DNA from: JALHUB01 sp050010555
Lineage (GTDB): Bacteria > Chloroflexota > Dehalococcoidia > DSTF01 > JALHUB01
DNA length: 42,993 nt
Direction of reading: 5' to 3'
Assembly: GCA_050010555.1 (NCBI GenBank)
Contig: JBEKKV010000013.1
Coordinates: 1 to 42,993 of the forward strand
Both the position numbers and the translations under genes were made by a program. Every line of letters starts with the position of its first letter. Position 1 is the first letter of the stretch. Under the pieces are notes generated by a model, which searched no databases, was not told the origin of the DNA, and worked only from the letters and a program-made list of their open reading frames with translations. This document shows positions 42,695-42,993 of the stretch, piece after piece.

Positions 42695-42993
42695 ATGATG
42701 GTCGTGATGAAAAAAGAGCATAGCCAAGAAGACCTTCGGGCGGTGCTCGACCACCTGCAAGAGAGAGGGCTTTCCGCCCACACGAGCATAGGCGTCGAGC
42801 GGACCGTTATCGGTGTTATTGGGCACATCTACCCGGAGCTTTCCGACGAGCTGCGCGCCTTCCCGGGCGTAGATGGGACGGTGCCGATCTCCAAGCCGTA
42901 CAAGCTGGCCAGCCGCGAGCTGAGGCCGCACGACACGGTGGTGAAGGTCGGCAACGTTGAGATTGGCGGCGGCTCAACCGTCATCATCGCCGG
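42695..42993 (+). CDS. aroF: DAHP synthase, N-terminal part, cut by window end
   Basis: The frame opens with MMVVMKKEHSQEDLRAVLDHL and continues as a ferredoxin-like regulatory domain (IGVERTVIGVIGHI, FPGVDGTVPIS). The KPYKLASRE segment follows, which leads into the catalytic barrel of type I-beta DAHP synthases. The first 99 residues are present and the rest lies outside. The enzyme condenses phosphoenolpyruvate and erythrose 4-phosphate at the entry of the shikimate pathway. ATGs at 42695, 42698 and 42707 are possible starts. Confidence 0.88.
   Translation, partial: MMVVMKKEHSQEDLRAVLDHLQERGLSAHTSIGVERTVIGVIGHIYPELSDELRAFPGVDGTVPISKPYKLASRELRPHDTVVKVGNVEIGGGSTVIIA

Overview
The window is a GC-rich bacterial chromosome segment, roughly two-thirds G+C by eye, with dense and mostly housekeeping or biosynthetic gene content. 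I see no rRNA, convincing tRNA, insertion sequence, phage gene or CRISPR array. The best guess is Chloroflexota, possibly Dehalococcoidia-like. The reasons are Thr/Pro 'TPTPT' linkers on secreted proteins, Leu and Trp T-box riboswitches, a dnaJ-prmA-rsmE block, a DUF951 protein, a long class of PyrF, TrpB2 and an Acr3 arsenic operon. This is inference from gene content, not a phylogeny.

Layout: 1-4605 (+) holds the end of a YVTN surface protein, a GAF/degenerate-GGDEF protein, a CoA-disulfide-reductase-like flavoprotein and an M23 endopeptidase. 4613-7498 (-) is dnaJ-prmA-rsmE. 7610-17900 (-) is a branched-chain amino acid region. It begins with a strong promoter and a Leu (CUC) T-box, followed by ilvB-ilvH-ilvC and a bacterioferritin-like gene. 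Then come a Leu-rich leader peptide with nested hairpins, leuA, a vapBC-type toxin-antitoxin pair, leuC-leuD, a 55-codon ORF ending in a CCG...PGC motif, and leuB. 17916-21351 contains a lipoprotein, an M16 peptidase, a secreted HExxH protein with a hairpin at its ribosome binding site, and a small conserved protein. 21599-23625 (-) is arsR-acr3-arsC. 23774-29493 (+) holds coaE, a CbbQ/NorQ AAA ATPase, a lipoprotein cyclophilin and a 1078-residue CbbO/NorD-like VWA protein with about eight N-terminal 37-residue repeats. 29543-31907 (-) holds an AT-richer orphan ORF, cinA and comB. 32176-36603 (+) holds pyrF, DUF951, two MFS transporters and a bifunctional-nuclease-family protein. 36728-41107 (+) holds a promoter, a Trp (UGG) T-box, trpB2, trpS, a relBE-like pair and a divergent trpC-like gene. 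A CPBP protease, aroH and the start of a DAHP synthase close the window.

The clearest theme is amino-acid-responsive RNA control. There are two T-boxes, one for Leu upstream of ilv and one for Trp upstream of trpB2-trpS, and a probable ribosome-sensing leader upstream of leuA. Two toxin-antitoxin pairs lie inside or beside these amino acid gene clusters. The most promising leads for something undescribed are the small CCG...PGC protein inside the leu operon, the AAA-cyclophilin-VWA cluster with its repeat domain, the TrpC-like protein with altered catalytic positions beside the Trp regulon, and two structured leader regions of unknown class.
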